Positions 35,850 through 49,128 of a DNA stretch of 64,000 nucleotides are shown here, piece after piece (the first letter of the stretch is position 1; each line of letters begins with the position of its first letter). The stretch is from Rotaria socialis (Eukaryota > Rotifera > Eurotatoria > Philodinida > Philodinidae), in NCBI GenBank assembly GCA_905331475.1, contig CAJNYU010001438.1, positions 203,411 to 267,410 of the forward strand. The letters are read 5' to 3'. The position numbers were made by a program, and so were the translations under genes. The notes below the pieces were generated by a model, which was not told where the DNA came from, did no database searches, and saw only the letters and a program-made list of their open reading frames with translations.

Positions 35850-36996
35850 TATATATTTTACTAACTATAGATATATCTTGATTATTTGGTTCTATTCTAT
35901 GATAATTATCAGTTTATTTTGTGTGAATATTGGTCCTTTCTTTTCTCTTATTATTCTTTTTTATAAAATTATCATTTTTCTTTAGAAATAACAAATAATC
36001 ATATCTATTCTATATTTACATAAATAAACTTCAAAATCTATATCAAGTTCATCCTCCATGGTGATTCAGTTTCATTAAAACGAGGAAAATCACTTGAGAC
36101 GGTATATTTCATAAACAGTTGGATTTATTCTATTCGGCATCTTTACTTTTTCTAAAAGTTTCCGATGATTTTCATTCTCTTCTCTTTAAAAACTTATTTT
36201 CATATTTTCTTTTTGATGCCACGTCCCGAAGCTCTAGAATAAAAAACTCCATTATAGTCGACTGCTTTTCTTTTCTTTTCTTTTTTCTTTTTATAAAGAA
36301 TGTGACGCTACAATGCCTGACAGAGCCTATTTTTTTAAGAATTAAGCCTTTTTATTATGAATAAAAATGCACGTCAGTAAGTTGATGACGGCATTTTGAA
36401 ATTTTTTCTTGGTATCGGTATTTTCATTGTTTCAATCAGCGTAAGAAATAAAACTTTGTCAAATGTTAAACTTCATTATAGTCGTTCAAAAATATAAATA
36501 ATTCAAACATTTAATATGAAAAATTGTAGAAAATACAAGATTATTCAAATACAGTATTTTGCTTATTTTTTACAAGAGTGCCTCTCAAGAACATCATGAT
36601 GTAGAGCTGAAAATTACATAGGAAACATGAGTACAGTTTCCGTGTAAAACAAGAAAATAAAATTCAAAAACATAGCTTTACAAGTAACATAAATTCAAAT
36701 ATTTCATTATCAGTTTCATATTTACTCTCTTAAAATCGATATTTTTTTGAATCATAAAAATATTTTTGTTAGCACTCATTAATTAGAATAAAATATAAGT
36801 AAAAATAAATCATGTTTACTAATTACCAACCATACGATAGTTAACATTAAAATAGTGCAATAAATATTAGTGTTAAAATGTTATAATTATAATTATTATT
36901 ATTTTGTATATTTTTCAATATCACCAGAAATAATATTTATAGGAGAACAAAATAAAGCAAACAGAAAAAAAAGAGACATGATCTATAAACATATTG
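35850..36996. other. Intergenic between GTPase B and the CCDC74-like gene (convergent)
   Basis: The two flanking genes end toward each other here. AT-rich, with isolated frames at 36119-36364 and 36870-37148 (the latter antisense to the last CCDC74-like exon) that have no support. Confidence 0.5.
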
Positions 36997-39736
36997 TCAA
37001 TGATAAAGATTTCTTGTTAATCTCGTCCTCTGTAATTCCTGAGTGCGTCTTTCTCGTCGTGCTATGGGTGTTTCGCCTAATTTCAATAATTGTTGCTGTG
37101 ATCCAGCATTTGTTGGGCTCAATGAGCTGTTTAACAAAGCACTATTAGTAGCAGTAGTTGGATCTATGAATAAAACTATTTGTTTTTATTGAAATCTATT
37201 GAAATATTTTATTTTACCTGCTAACGATAGTAAACTACTAGCTTGTGCTATAGGTGGTAAAATTAAACGTTGTTCCAGTTGACGATGTTGAACCATTGAT
37301 CTACATAAGAAATGTCATTTAAGTAAAATCTCAGTAAGTAAAATAATAAAAGCAAGCAAGTGTATATGTGTAAAGCAATGAAATATGGTATAACATCAAT
37401 GATCAGCTATTTGATACCTCGGTACATTTGTGTGAGGCGGCGAAAGATTAAGACGTCGAAGAGGTAATTCACTGTTTATTGAGATTAATTCAGGTTATTT
37501 TATTATCATAAAGAAAAATTGAATAGAATAGAAAAAAATAATACATACTGTCGAAGTGATAAGCCTTTTCCAGCTGTTGATGATGAAGCAATAGATCGGT
37601 GTTGTAGTGGATTCTGTGGCAGTTGATTTCCAATACTGAATGATGTATCGATTGGTGTTGTTGACATTGCTATTGAATTTTCGCTGATACTTGTTGATGC
37701 TAAACAATCACGAACAAGTGTTTTCGATGTTGAACTTAATCGTTCAGCCTGAAGTATTTCACGCAATACAGCTCGTAATCTTGCGATCTAGATAAATAAA
37801 TTTCAAGAAAAAAGTTGTTTATTATTAAAAGCACCCATAAGAAAAATAAAGCAATTCTTCAAGCAAAGAAAATCGTAATAGAAAAATTACTTCAAGTACT
37901 TGTTGTCGTTGTTTGTCATAATAAGTTTGCATTAAATGTTGATAGTCAGCATCATTCATTGATGCCTGTTCTGGATTACTGATTGTATTATCATTAGTAT
38001 TAATAGAATGCGTTATGTGTATCTCAGATGATATACTTCGAGTGAAAAAAAGAAGAAGAAAAATTATTTTTATTTATAGACAATATGATTAGCATTTTCT
38101 ATAGATTGTCTCTATTGCATGGGTAATAAAAAAAAAGTTCGTGAAGGGCGATTCTGATTCCCTGACGAAAAGTGCAAACTTTACCCACAAGCTGGATAAG
38201 ACACTCGATAGCAACTGATAAGAATGTCAACATACAATCGTCTTACGTTTTACTAGAAGCAGACTAAAAAACTTGACCATTAATATCTTTTTTTATTCTT
38301 CTATGATTGAATGGTGTTAAACGAGCGATCATGTTGCATAGTAAATATGAGAACTTCAAGTTTTTAATTTGTAGATTGACTGAATTTTGCATACTATCAA
38401 AAGTGAACTGTTTATCTTAATGTTTATACAGGATCAAACATGTGCTGTAGAACAGCTGACTTGATCTGGAAAAAGATTAAAGATAAACATTTCATTTTGC
38501 TGAGAGTACAAGTGACAAGTGTTGTCAATCTGAAAAGAATTAATTTTTATATTGAATTTATCAAAGACAAAATAATAATTTAACTAATTATTATCTGGCA
38601 TATCTGCAAATGATAGATCGTTTCAGACTATTTAATCTTCCTAGTGTTATTTTTGAGGGGACAACATGAAGACTGTTGTGATCTATCTTACAAACTATTT
38701 CAAAGTGAAATATAAGACGACGATAGATCTACGAGGTTATTCGAGTAGTATCCTTTTATTTTGCTTGAATTACTTTGGATCTGGTAGTAAAACTGGTACA
38801 ATAGATGAAGATGCCTGCGGTATTTGAAACGATGATGCTTGATTTAATTCATCGATAGTACGCATTAAATATTCATTCTTTTGTTCAGTTTCGATTAATC
38901 GTGTTTGAAGTTCATTAATTTGTTGTTCAAAATGAATACGTTGCACTTCTTGTAGACGTTTTTCTGATTTAAAATAAATAAATAATATTAAATTGGTTTG
39001 AAGATAAAGCTTTGGAAAAAAAACTCAATCGAGTGAAAAAAAGCACAGTGAAATACAAGCAACGCATTGGAAATGCAACTGCAAAATTCTCCTTTCGTTT
39101 CCTACCACCAGACTGAACTATGATTGTTTCTATAATTGAAAATTACTGATTTTCAAATTTCTGATCGGCATAAATACAAAATAAAAAGAATTCTAATCTC
39201 TTTTACTTCATACCAAGCACAGGTTCACTTTGTGTTAGGTCATTGATTTGCTGAGTATTGGGCGCAATACTAGATTTCCGTTGTTTGCTTCGCGATGATG
39301 TTGATGATGGACGAATATCGATCATACGAAAATGAAGATCTAAGTAAGTTTTCTTTTTATAATTATCTATTAGCACGATAGCGGTAAAGTTACCTCGATT
39401 TTCTTGTTGAAGTCGAGCAATTTCATTGTGTAAATCATTCAAAGTGATTTCATGTTGATGTTGAACATAACGAAGGTTTCGCTCAAGCAGTTCAACACGT
39501 GAACGCGGATCGACGGTGGGTGTCGGTGAAGGCGTTGTTGATGATGATTTAATTGTTGCTTCATCGCTTATGTGTACCAAAGATGAATTTTTTCTTATAA
39601 CAATACGAGACGCAACCGGAGCCGGGAAACGACGTGCTGTTGGTTTTGACATATCACCATCACTGTCGCCAGGTGACTGAAGTGCATGATGATGAAGCGC
39701 TGATACACGCTCATCGACAAGCGATTGTCGAATCAT
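36997..39736 (-). CDS. CCDC74-like coiled-coil protein, eight exons
   Basis: Exons 39736-39394, 39339-39214, 38963-38774, 38035-37891, 37787-37549, 37471-37418, 37300-37218 and 37163-36997; all seven junctions agree in phase and give 448 residues. The N-terminal half contains the CCDC92/74 coiled-coil signature: RVELLERNLRYVQHQHE, then LHNEIARLQQENRDLHFRMID, the last part assembled across the first splice. A second coiled coil follows (EKRLQEVQRIHFEQQINELQ). The C-terminal half has YYDKQRQQVLEIARLRAVL and a basic end (IARRERRTQELQRTR) resembling the CCDC74 C-terminal domain. Exon 3 runs into a stop at 38770 if not spliced at its GTAATT donor, so a shorter 220-residue isoform is possible. CCDC74 proteins are linked to spindle and ciliary structures. 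The ATG directly follows TTATCATTAG, so a 5' exon or spliced leader may precede it. Confidence 0.82.
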
Positions 39737-41176
39737 CTAATGATAAATCATTAAAATATCAATAAAATAAACTTAAGTCTAAAGTAAACAAATTCAATGT
39801 AACGTAAATTAACTGACAGAACAACCATAAACTGTTGAGCGTACCATGGAAATCGTAGAGAATATGGACGAAGAAAAGATGGCGCTGGTTTCTATAAAAG
39901 ATTGATAAAAAAAAATCCTTGAATTCTTATCGGAAACTTTTTGCAATCGTATGCAACGATTATCTTCATAAATAAAAACAAAATATAATGATAAAATTAG
40001 TATGTCTGTACTCGAATGTTTATATTTTGAAGGTTTTCTCAATTGTGCTCATGGCATTCAGTAAACATTCAGCAACTGTATTGTGTTTGTAGTTTTGAAC
40101 TTAAGACTTTTTGCAAAGGCTTTTACGACAAGAAAACCTCCTGAAACAAACCAACATGAACTATCATACTATTCCTTATTTGCAACTATTGTTATTCAAT
40201 TGATCATGGTCATAAGTGAGAAAATACGATAGTGCCGTATTATGAATGATTTATTCGGCTTTTACTAGATAGTATAGAATTACTGAAAATTTAGATGAAC
40301 AACTTTCGAGGTAGGAAAAAACATACCTGCCGACATATCAATTTTTAATTAAAATGCACTTCTCTTTGCAGACGTTCAGCAATTGATACTTCTTGAACTT
40401 CGGTCTGACGAGCTTCGTTCTACGATAACTTGTATCTATGAATGCATTTTTAGATTAAAATGTGATCATTTAGCTGCCCAACAATTCTAAGTACATCATA
40501 AAACATAACTTAAGAAGAGAAGATACGGGAGCAGAATAAAAAAAAGCACTTTTTCATTACTCATCATGATCGTTGGAATGACAGTAGTTTCAAGTAAAAC
40601 AGCAATGGGATAATGATGAGCGCTTGCTCTTTGACATAAAAGTTACTTCTGTTGGGCAGAATCTTGCATTAACAACAAGAGCCTTATCAACTACTCATCA
40701 TTCCATTCAAATATATCTGTTGATATCTCAAATAATATTATTTAAAAAATATTCTATTTGTTTATTTGATTTATATTTTCCATTATGGTCAAAACAGCTG
40801 CTTTCGAAGAAATGAAAAATAGATAATAGAGCAAAATGCTTACAGTTTACTTGTGTATTTTCATCATCGAATGAACCGCTGCCACCGTCGCTGATAGAAT
40901 TTTCAGATGATCATGTTTGTCTCATGATTAACCAGCATCTCTAATTATATGTGATTGTCGCTAATTACTTACAACACAATGTTGGTTCAAAATAACGCAT
41001 TCCTATTCATTATTTATTTATATGCTACTATTGGTAACTAACGACAACTATTGATGAATGTGTTTTCCTTCATGTTTCTGATTGGTTTCATATGTGATAA
41101 AAGAAAATAAAAACAGAAATTACGTTCGTCTACCCTACATTCAAATTTAACGTTTTATTTGCTAACATAGAGACAA
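39737..41176. other. Intergenic between divergent CCDC74-like and CWC22 genes
   Basis: About 1.4 kb holding both 5' regions. Frames at 39809-40042 (-) and 40624-40815 (+) have no domain content. The minus-strand stretch near 39815-39895 sits between an acceptor-like TTTTATAG and an AG and could be a 5' untranslated exon of the CCDC74-like gene, but this is weak. Confidence 0.4.
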
Positions 41177-44100
41177 ATGCTGAAATCTGAAGTAATTGTT
41201 GTATCTGGTCCGTCAACATCATCACGTCGTAGGTCGCCATCTGATTCTCCTCGACAGGATAAATCGTCGAAAAGATCTCGTCGAACACCAACCCCATCAT
41301 CACAATCAGATGATGATGATCGACGAAGTCACAGTGATGATGATGAAGAAGAAGGCGAAGTACGATCTAAACAAACTTTGAATGATCCTCCAGTTCAAGC
41401 AAAACCTGTTGCTCCTGTTACAGCACCGCGTACTGGTGGTCTATATTTGCCTCCAGCAAAGCTACGTCTTCTACAAGTAAGATTATTTTGAATTCTTTTA
41501 TTAGATTTATTTATTTTATTATAATTATTAGGGATCATTAACAGATAAATCGAGCCCTGAATATCAACGTCTAGCTTGGGAAGCTTTGAAAAAAACACTT
41601 AATGGTCGTGTTAATAAAGTCAATACAGCCAATTTGGCATTGATTATTCGGGAATTATTCAAAGATAATATCGTACGTGGTCGAGGTTTATTAGCTCGTG
41701 GCATTATTCAAGCGCAAGCGGCATCTCCATTTTATACATCGGTGTATGCTGCATTAGTATCAGTTGTAAATACAAAATTCCCGCAAATCGGTGAATTAAT
41801 CGTGAAACGTTTGATTTCATCATTTCGTCGAACATATCAACGAAATGACAAAAACAATTGTTTAGCAGCAACAAAATTCATCGCACATCTCGTCAATCAA
41901 AATATTGTATGTATCTTTGTAAATGATTAAATTATTTCACTGTTTTTTTTCTCTCTCTATTCAGCTTCATGAAATAGTTGCATTACAAATGCTTGTTCTT
42001 TTACTGGAAAATCCATCCGACGATAGTGTGGAATTAGCTATCGGCTTTTTAAAAGAATGTGGACAGAAATTATCTCAAGTTAGTCCACGAGGATTAGATT
42101 CAGTGTTTTCCACATTAAGAAATCTTCTTCACGAATCATCGCTTGATAAACGTACACAATACATGATTGAAGTGTTATTTGCAGTCCGCAAAGATCAATT
42201 TAAGGCTAATCCTGCTGTTCCAACTGGTCTTGATTTGGTCGAAGAAAGTGATCAATATACTCATATGCTCACATTAGATGATCCCTGTGAACCTGAGCCA
42301 ATGCTTGGTATGATTTAATACTTTTGAATGAAAATGAAAATAAGCTTGTTTATTTTAGATGTATTTAAATACGATGATGAATATGAGGAAAATGAACGAA
42401 AGTACAAAGAAATTCGAAAAACGATTCTGAACGAAAGTAGTGACGATGAAGATGAAAGCTCAGGTTCATCTGATAGCGACGACGACGATGATGATGATGG
42501 CAAAAAAGATGTTGATGAAGAAGAGCAAGGAGCTGGTGCGACACAAAGTAAATAGAAGTTTATGATATTTTTCGTTGGAGATTTAAGATGAAATAATCCA
42601 TTGTTGGATAAATACTTTAGATAGAAGTCTAGAAATCTATCCAATTCATATCAGTTTGTTTTATTGAATTAGAATAGTTGTTTTTTGGATGAGATGTAAC
42701 TACTTAAAAAAAAAAGAAAACCGCTAATTATTCATTCGGTATCTCTCTCAAACTTTATGATAATTTTATTTGAAGTTGCTTGAACAGCTAGGTTGCGTTT
42801 CAGTTTACATCTATTGTTATGATTAGTCTGAGTGGTCTTCAGTTTGGGACTATACTTAATCAGCGGTGCATGGAAACTTTCATAGTAAGATGTGTTCGCA
42901 GAAAGTAGCCTATTCCGATTATAAATTCTTTTTCAATTTGTAATCATACAAAATAAATATTCTATTGATTTCAAACGATTATTTTTTCAGCCAAACAAGA
43001 CACCATTATTGATCAAACAGAAACAAATTTGGTAGCACTTCGGCGTACAATATATTTAACGATTCAATCGAGTATTGGTGCTGAAGAATGTGCACATAAA
43101 TTACTGAAAATGAATTTACGTCCTGGTCAAGAAGTAAGTTTTCTTTTCTTTTGAAACTATTCAATTAAAACCAATTTCTTAGATGGAATTATGTCAAATG
43201 ATTCTCGACAGCTGTGCACAACAACGAACATATGAACGATTTTTTGGTCTACTTGCGCAACGTTTTTGTCTATTGAAGAAGGAATATATTGAATGTTTCG
43301 AAAAAGTGTTTCAAGACCAATATGAAATAGTGCATCGTCTTGAAAATGTCAAATTAAGAAATGTAGCTAAATTTTTCGCTCATTTACTCGTCACTGATGC
43401 TATTTCATGGGGTGTATGTATATTCTTCTATTGTTTTTTTATATAATACGTTTCTTTTTTTTTCTAGGTTCTTCGTTGTATTATTTTAACAGAAGAAGAT
43501 ACCACCTCGTCGTCGCGTGTTTATATCAAGAATTTGTTTCTAGAATTAGCGGAATTCCTTGGTTTAACCAAACTTAATAATCGTTTAACGGATCCGTATG
43601 TTATTGAAAAATCAAAATAGAATAATCAATTTTTGTTTTATTGTAGAACACTAGCAGAGTACTTTGATGGTTTATTTCCACGAGACAATCCAAAAAATAC
43701 TCGATTTTCAATAAACTTCTTCACATCAATTGGTCTTGGTGGTCTAACGTAAGTAGTTTTTCGTTATGTGGATATCAAATAATCGTTTATTTGTATTTTA
43801 TTTTAGTGATGATCTTCGAGAATTTTTACGAACAAATCCACCACCAGCTACATCAGTAGAACCTGCCGTACCTGTTAAACCTGAAATAAAAGAAGACGAA
43901 GAAGATTTTAAAGATCATGAACGTATGCAAGCTCGTCTTCGTGAACTTCAAATGAAAGAAGAAAAAACAAAAAAGAAGAAAGAAGATAAAAGAACAAAAA
44001 AGCGTATGATTTCTTGTTTATAGATTGTAGTAGAATTGAAGTCGGAGAACGGATTAATAATACACGGAATAATTTGGTTAAGTAGCTTTTATCGTTTCGA

Positions 44101-46215
44101 TCAAGCCTCCTAATGGGATGGGATGAAGGTCCAATCCCATGGGAAATGTGATTATTTTTTTAAAGAAAAAACGATTATCCATTTGTGTCACACTTGGCAA
44201 TAGGTGAAAAGTATGAATATTATCATTCTTTTTCTGTACAAATCATTAACCCAACTCCGAGCTCTATTCGAACAATTGAATAAAGAATACGATAAAACAT
44301 AGAAAACAGAAATAAACATAAATGTTCTTTTTGCTTCAATGTTTTAATTAAATATCATCATCTTTTGTTTTATAAATTGTTCAATGTTACCTTCTATAAT
44401 TATTTCTTCCTCATTATCATCCTTAGTTTAGGATAAACAGGAATATTCAGTTGAGAAAATCAAATTTCGTTTGCAAGATCACAAACAGAATTAAAAGGTA
44501 TTGATAATGATATTCCAACCAGGAATGCACCAATTTCTAATACATGGTACGATAGATAACATTTTTGCCTAATGTAGGAGGCAGTCGTCCTCTGATTCCG
44601 TTCCATATATCAGCCAAGATCATTTTTTTCGATCTATGAAAAACTATGATCCAAACTTATTAAAGATGAAAAATCGTTTTTGGATTTGACTCCCAATTGC
44701 AATTTTCAAGTCGTTTTCCGTCAAATTCTGCCAAAGCCAATTTAGTTTCAGACTTGCAATTTGCATTACACAAATTCGAAGAATAGATTTGAAAAAAGCG
44801 TTCAAAACTGAACAGAAAAATATGAAGAAAGAGATGTTCGATCGATATTTCTTTCTCACTACCGGGCACATCATTTTTAAGCAGGGAAAAGATCAAATCC
44901 CGCCAATTTCCTTAATTTTTAATGCGATGTTTGCATGTTTTCAGCATTGGGAGCTATGGGCTAAGCCTCTTTTTACTTATTTTTTTCCGTTCAGTTTTGA
45001 ACGTTCTTTTGAAATCTATTCGTAGAATTTGTGAATTTGTGTAGTCTGAAACTGAATTGAATTTGACCGAAACGGCTTGAAAATTCAAATTCTGCGTCAA
45101 ATCCGAGAACGTTTTTTAATCTCTCATAAATCTCGGCTATCGTTTTATATAGAGCAAAAAAAATGGTCTTGGCTCATATGGAATCAGAGCACAACTCCAT
45201 TCTACATCAGGCAAAAATGTTATCTTTCTTGCAATGTACTAGGAATTCGTGCATCTCTAATTCCAATATTCAAATCGGAATGTTGAAAAACTTCGAATTT
45301 CCAGTTAGAAAAAAAATAAACCTTGATTTTCAGTAAGATTTTTCGTAATATAGCGAATCCCATTAGGAACCCTGGTTTCGATTGTAAAAGCTGTTCAGTG
45401 GGTCATTGATTCAGATGTGAGCCGAAGATAATTTATATTGAGTTTCTTCTATAGTCAGCGACATGCTTGTAGATGAGAATACTTAAGGCCAGACTTTATT
45501 GTTCAACAAATGAGAATTAATTTCATACAAGTGCAATAGTTAAAGAAAAAACTTATGAAATGTTTTCGTAAAAAATAAATCAAAAATTCGAATATGATTC
45601 TTATTTAGTACATACGAAGTGAAGTAAGTTGCGTAGGTATTTTAAAAACTGATGCAAACCCGGTAGCTCATGTCTATTGAACAGAATACTTCTCTTTGTT
45701 ACTAAAAAACGATTTATCAAGATCTCTTGTTCATACATTTTATAATGAATCAAAATTTATTGAGCATGCTCTTTTTTTATCAATAATACATAGGTTCACC
45801 ATCAGCTTCGTCCACTTCGTCGTCATCGTCATCAGGATCATCGTCGTCGGGTTCTTCGTCATCGTCAGCTTCCCCACCGCCGCCGCCGCCACCACCACCG
45901 CTATCTCGAAAGGAAGATCAACGTAATCGGGTCGAACGTCGTCAAAAAGATCAATCTCCTGAAGCCGATCGTCGAAATAAATCAAGAAAAGATGAAGGTC
46001 GGCCAAGATATCTATCTCCAGAACTTGATCGTCGAAATGGCGTAAAGAAAGACGATCGTCGACAAAAAGATCGCTCTCCAATTGTTGATCGTAGAGATCG
46101 AACAAAAGAAGACGACCGCCGACCAAAGGATCGACGCGTAGAAGAAAAAAGGCACCATGAGAAGCAACCATCACTTGATCGTGGTCGTCATTATCATAAA
46201 TCGTCAAAACGCTAA
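41177..46215 (+). CDS. CWC22: Pre-mRNA-splicing factor CWC22
   Basis: Ten exons: 41177-41476, 41532-41906, 41965-42307, 42359-42547, 42991-43133, 43183-43413, 43468-43595, 43647-43748, 43807-44003 and 45794-46215; all joins agree, giving 809 residues (human about 908). An N-terminal Arg/Ser/Asp-rich region precedes the MIF4G domain (about 101-290: [49 protein letters not shown]). An acidic linker follows, then the MA3 domain from about 403 ([73 protein letters not shown]). The last exon encodes a Ser/Pro-rich stretch and an RS-like tail with repeated D-R-R units. CWC22 binds eIF4A3 and brings the exon-junction-complex core to the spliceosome. Without the last splice the frame would end at 44021; the long final intron is supported by phase and by the RS tail. 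Confidence 0.95.
44505..45285. mobile_element. Foldback element in the last CWC22 intron
   Basis: Left arm about 44505-44820 and right arm about 44990-45285 are imperfect inverted copies. Shared blocks read inward: AGATAACATTTTTGCCT, CTCTGATTCC, AGCCAAGA with CATTTTTTT, a TTGGATTTGAC/TCGGATTTGAC block, TTTTCAAG, CGTTT, GTCAAATTC, AGTTTCAGACT, GAATAGATTT, GCGTTCAAAACTGAAC. The loop is about 170 bp. A CCTAATGGGA at 44109 is mirrored by TCCCATTAGG at 45358, so the true ends may lie further out (about 44104-45376). There is no coding capacity, and it explains most of the 1790-bp intron. Confidence 0.78.
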
Positions 46216-46710
46216 ATAATTTTTTTTGTTTATTGTTATTAAATTTTTTTTGTCGTGCAGTGTCTATTTCAAAAACAAAAACTAAGAAAGTAATAAATGC
46301 TTATTACGTTCAACTTGGATTTAAAATGAGTCATACTGAGAGAATGTGATTTTCCTAAATTGTAGATGCATTTTAATTCATGCTATCGTTCGTCAATGTG
46401 AATATCTCATATACACGAATATCATCAAATATATGAATTTAAATGTTTATATTCGTTATCAGGAATATATAATATAATTTTACCAGCTAGTTTCTCAGCA
46501 TAATTAATTCTCATTTTCTGTGAAATATATTGCGATAGACTCGACATATTTTTGTTAGCGTCAGGAACTGATGGATACTATTTATATCCGAATTTTCGTG
46601 TCATTTCCTTACGACGACTTTATCTGAATGGGACAATACTTGAATATGATCTATTGATGAAAAACGATGGTTCTATAGGTTTATCTTTCTCTAGATAAAA
46701 GAAATAGAAT
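46216..46710. other. Intergenic between CWC22 and the cathepsin gene
   Basis: 495 bp, AT-rich; probable 3' end of CWC22 and promoter of the cathepsin gene. Nothing else was recognised. Confidence 0.5.
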
Positions 46711-48994
46711 ATGGTTAAATTACCGATTTTACTTGCTATATGTAAGTATTTTATTTTAATGTTTTCAAAATTCTAAAAATGCTCGTTTTTATTGATCTAG
46801 TATTATCGATAGTTATATTTGTTAATGGATATCGTCTAGAAAATGGTCTTCCGTTAAAATATCACGTTAGTGGTGTTATTCAATTACCTTATGCAGAAAT
46901 AAGTGAACCATTCGAATCATGGATTGATAGTGAATTAGGTTTTTCACGTATTGATTATTATGGCGGTTAGTCTTTTCTGTTTTTTTTTCTTCTCGTTTTT
47001 CTTTATAAGCAAAATTATAGGTGCCGCAAAAACTGTTCAACGAAAAGGCAAAGGTACTCAAGATTTCGGTGCTAATTATAAAATTGTCCCAGTATCAAGT
47101 AAGCCAAAATTTTTATTACATGAAGTTTCTCTGCAAATAATATTTTTTTTTATAGATGAAGCAGTTTTAAATAAACTTACCTGTTTTGAAGTCGATGGCT
47201 CAAAAGATGCATTAATGGATATACAACATAGTTTACCCGATATAAATTCATTTAAAGTATTTGGTCAATTTATTGTGCTTTTAATATTATTCAGCGTTGT
47301 TTTTATTTTAGGATCTAGGATTAACTGAATGGCGTGGAATAAAATGTCAAGTTTATCAAATCATTGATCAAGAAGGTGATAAAAAATCGACCTACACTTA
47401 TTATGTTAATGCTGAAACACAACATCCAGTTCATTATGAAATGTTTGGTTATGATACATTGATTGGATCTCATTTTGATAAATATACAATTGATTATTAT
47501 AATTATGATGAAAATCCAATTGATTCAAGTTTATTTCATATTACTGATGGTAATTTGCATTGTTCTTATATTTTTTTTGCTAATGATTAATTTTCAATGA
47601 TCTCTTTGATAGATATGCAATGTGTGGGATTTCCGGATTCTGAAAATGAACATACATCTCCACGTGTTTTATTTAATCCCATGAGTGAATACATAAATCG
47701 TCATGGTGAAGATGATTTCGAATCATCATTTGAGAATTTTAAGGAACAACATGAACGTAAATATAAAGATGAACATGAGCATCGTCGTCGATTGAAAATT
47801 TTTCGACATAACAATCGTTATGTAAATACACGTAATCGTGCAGGACTCACATATACAATGAAATTAAATAAGTTTGCTGATCGAAGTGTAAGTTTAACAG
47901 TTGAAATTTGTTTTGATTAGTTTTTGTATATTTAAAAGGATGATGAATTACGCGTACTTCGAGGTCGTCGGTATGCAAAAGGTTATAATGGTGGTCTACC
48001 TTTTCCCGTAGAAGAATTAACCAAAGATAACCAAGCTGTTCCAGAGTCAATCGATTGGCGTATTATGGGTGCTGTTACACCAGTTAAAGATCAAGGTATT
48101 TGTGGTTCATGTTGGACATTTGGAACAACTGGCGCTATTGAAGGTGCTTATTTTGTTAAGGTAAAATGAGAGCTATTGATTTAATCTCAAATATGTTTGT
48201 TTTTAAATATTATGTTAGCATGGATCATCTATTCGTTTATCTGAACAAGGTTTGGATATATAGAAACGATTGTTTTTTGAAAAATTATTCTATCATAATT
48301 TCTTTAAATAGATTTAGTCGATTGCTCATGGGGTTTTGGTAATAATGGTTGTGATGGGGGTCTAGATTATCGTGCATATCAATACATTATGAAACATAAT
48401 GGAATAGCGCTCGAAGATGAATATGGTCCCTATTTACAAGAAGATAGTTTTTGTCATCATGATATGGCTACAAAAGGTGCTAAAATTCTTGGATACGTTA
48501 ATGTAACTCAAAGCGATGTTGAAGCTTTAAAACTTGCGTTAGTTAAAAAAGGTCCAGTTTCTGTTGGTAAGATTTTTATAATTGATTTTTATTTAAAAAA
48601 ATACTTCATTGTATTTCATAGCTATTGATGCTGCTCATAAAAGTTTTGTATTTTATGCTAGTGGAGGTAAGAATTAAAAATTCTATTTCAAATTATTTTA
48701 CTATATTGATTGTTTCTTTTATTTTTAGTTTATTATGAGCCTAAGTGTGGTATGCTTCAGTTGATTTTGATTTACAAATATTAAAATCTTTTTTTCTTTT
48801 TATTAGGTAATACCCCAGAAGATTTAGATCATGCAGTACTAGCTGTTGGCTATGGTACATTAAATGGTGAAGATTATTGGCTTGTTAAAAACTCTTGGTC
48901 AACATATTGGGGCAATGATGGTTATGTATTAATGTCACGAAAGAATAACAATTGTGGTGTAGCTACATCAGCAACTTATGTTATTGTTGCATAA
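46711..48994 (+). CDS. 26/29-kDa-type cathepsin (papain family C1A) with N-terminal extra domain
   Basis: Twelve exons: 46711-46741, 46801-46965, 47021-47098, 47156-47256, 47312-47549, 47613-47887, 47939-48160, 48219-48249, 48312-48566, 48622-48666, 48729-48749 and 48807-48994; all phases match and give 549 residues, the length of insect 26-29-p proteases. A signal peptide covers about 1-21. Residues 22-205 are the extra N-terminal domain of this subfamily. Residues 206-300 are the I29 inhibitory propeptide ([35 protein letters not shown]). The peptidase has the oxyanion Q348, catalytic C354 in GICGSCW, H496 in [12 protein letters not shown] and N516 in [10 protein letters not shown]. It should be a secreted or lysosomal/digestive protease, cleaved into two chains. 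Exons 8, 10 and 11 are only 31, 45 and 21 bp. Confidence 0.95.
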
Positions 48995-49128
48995 AATGCA
49001 ATCTCACAATCTGTTTTTTTCCCTGTTACATATGTATTTAGATCTAGGGCTCTCTCTCATTTTGTTTTTGTATTTTATCCCAGGATATTAAATAGAAAGT
49101 TGAAAAAAGAAACAAAGTTTTACATTTC

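Noticed and set aside
38770-39736. CCDC74-like region as two separate genes, the first ending at the stop at 38770
   Set aside because: A GTAATT donor just before the stop gives a phase-2 join to the exon at 38035, and five further exons then close in frame with CCDC74-type content; kept only as a possible short isoform.
43807-44021. CWC22 ending at 44021
   Set aside because: A GTATGA donor at 44004 and the in-phase exon at 45794-46215 add the RS-like tail expected of the family.
45740-46207. 155-codon minus-strand frame rich in Asp, Leu and Val
   Set aside because: Antisense shadow of the repetitive RS-tail exon of CWC22, whose biased codons keep the opposite strand open.
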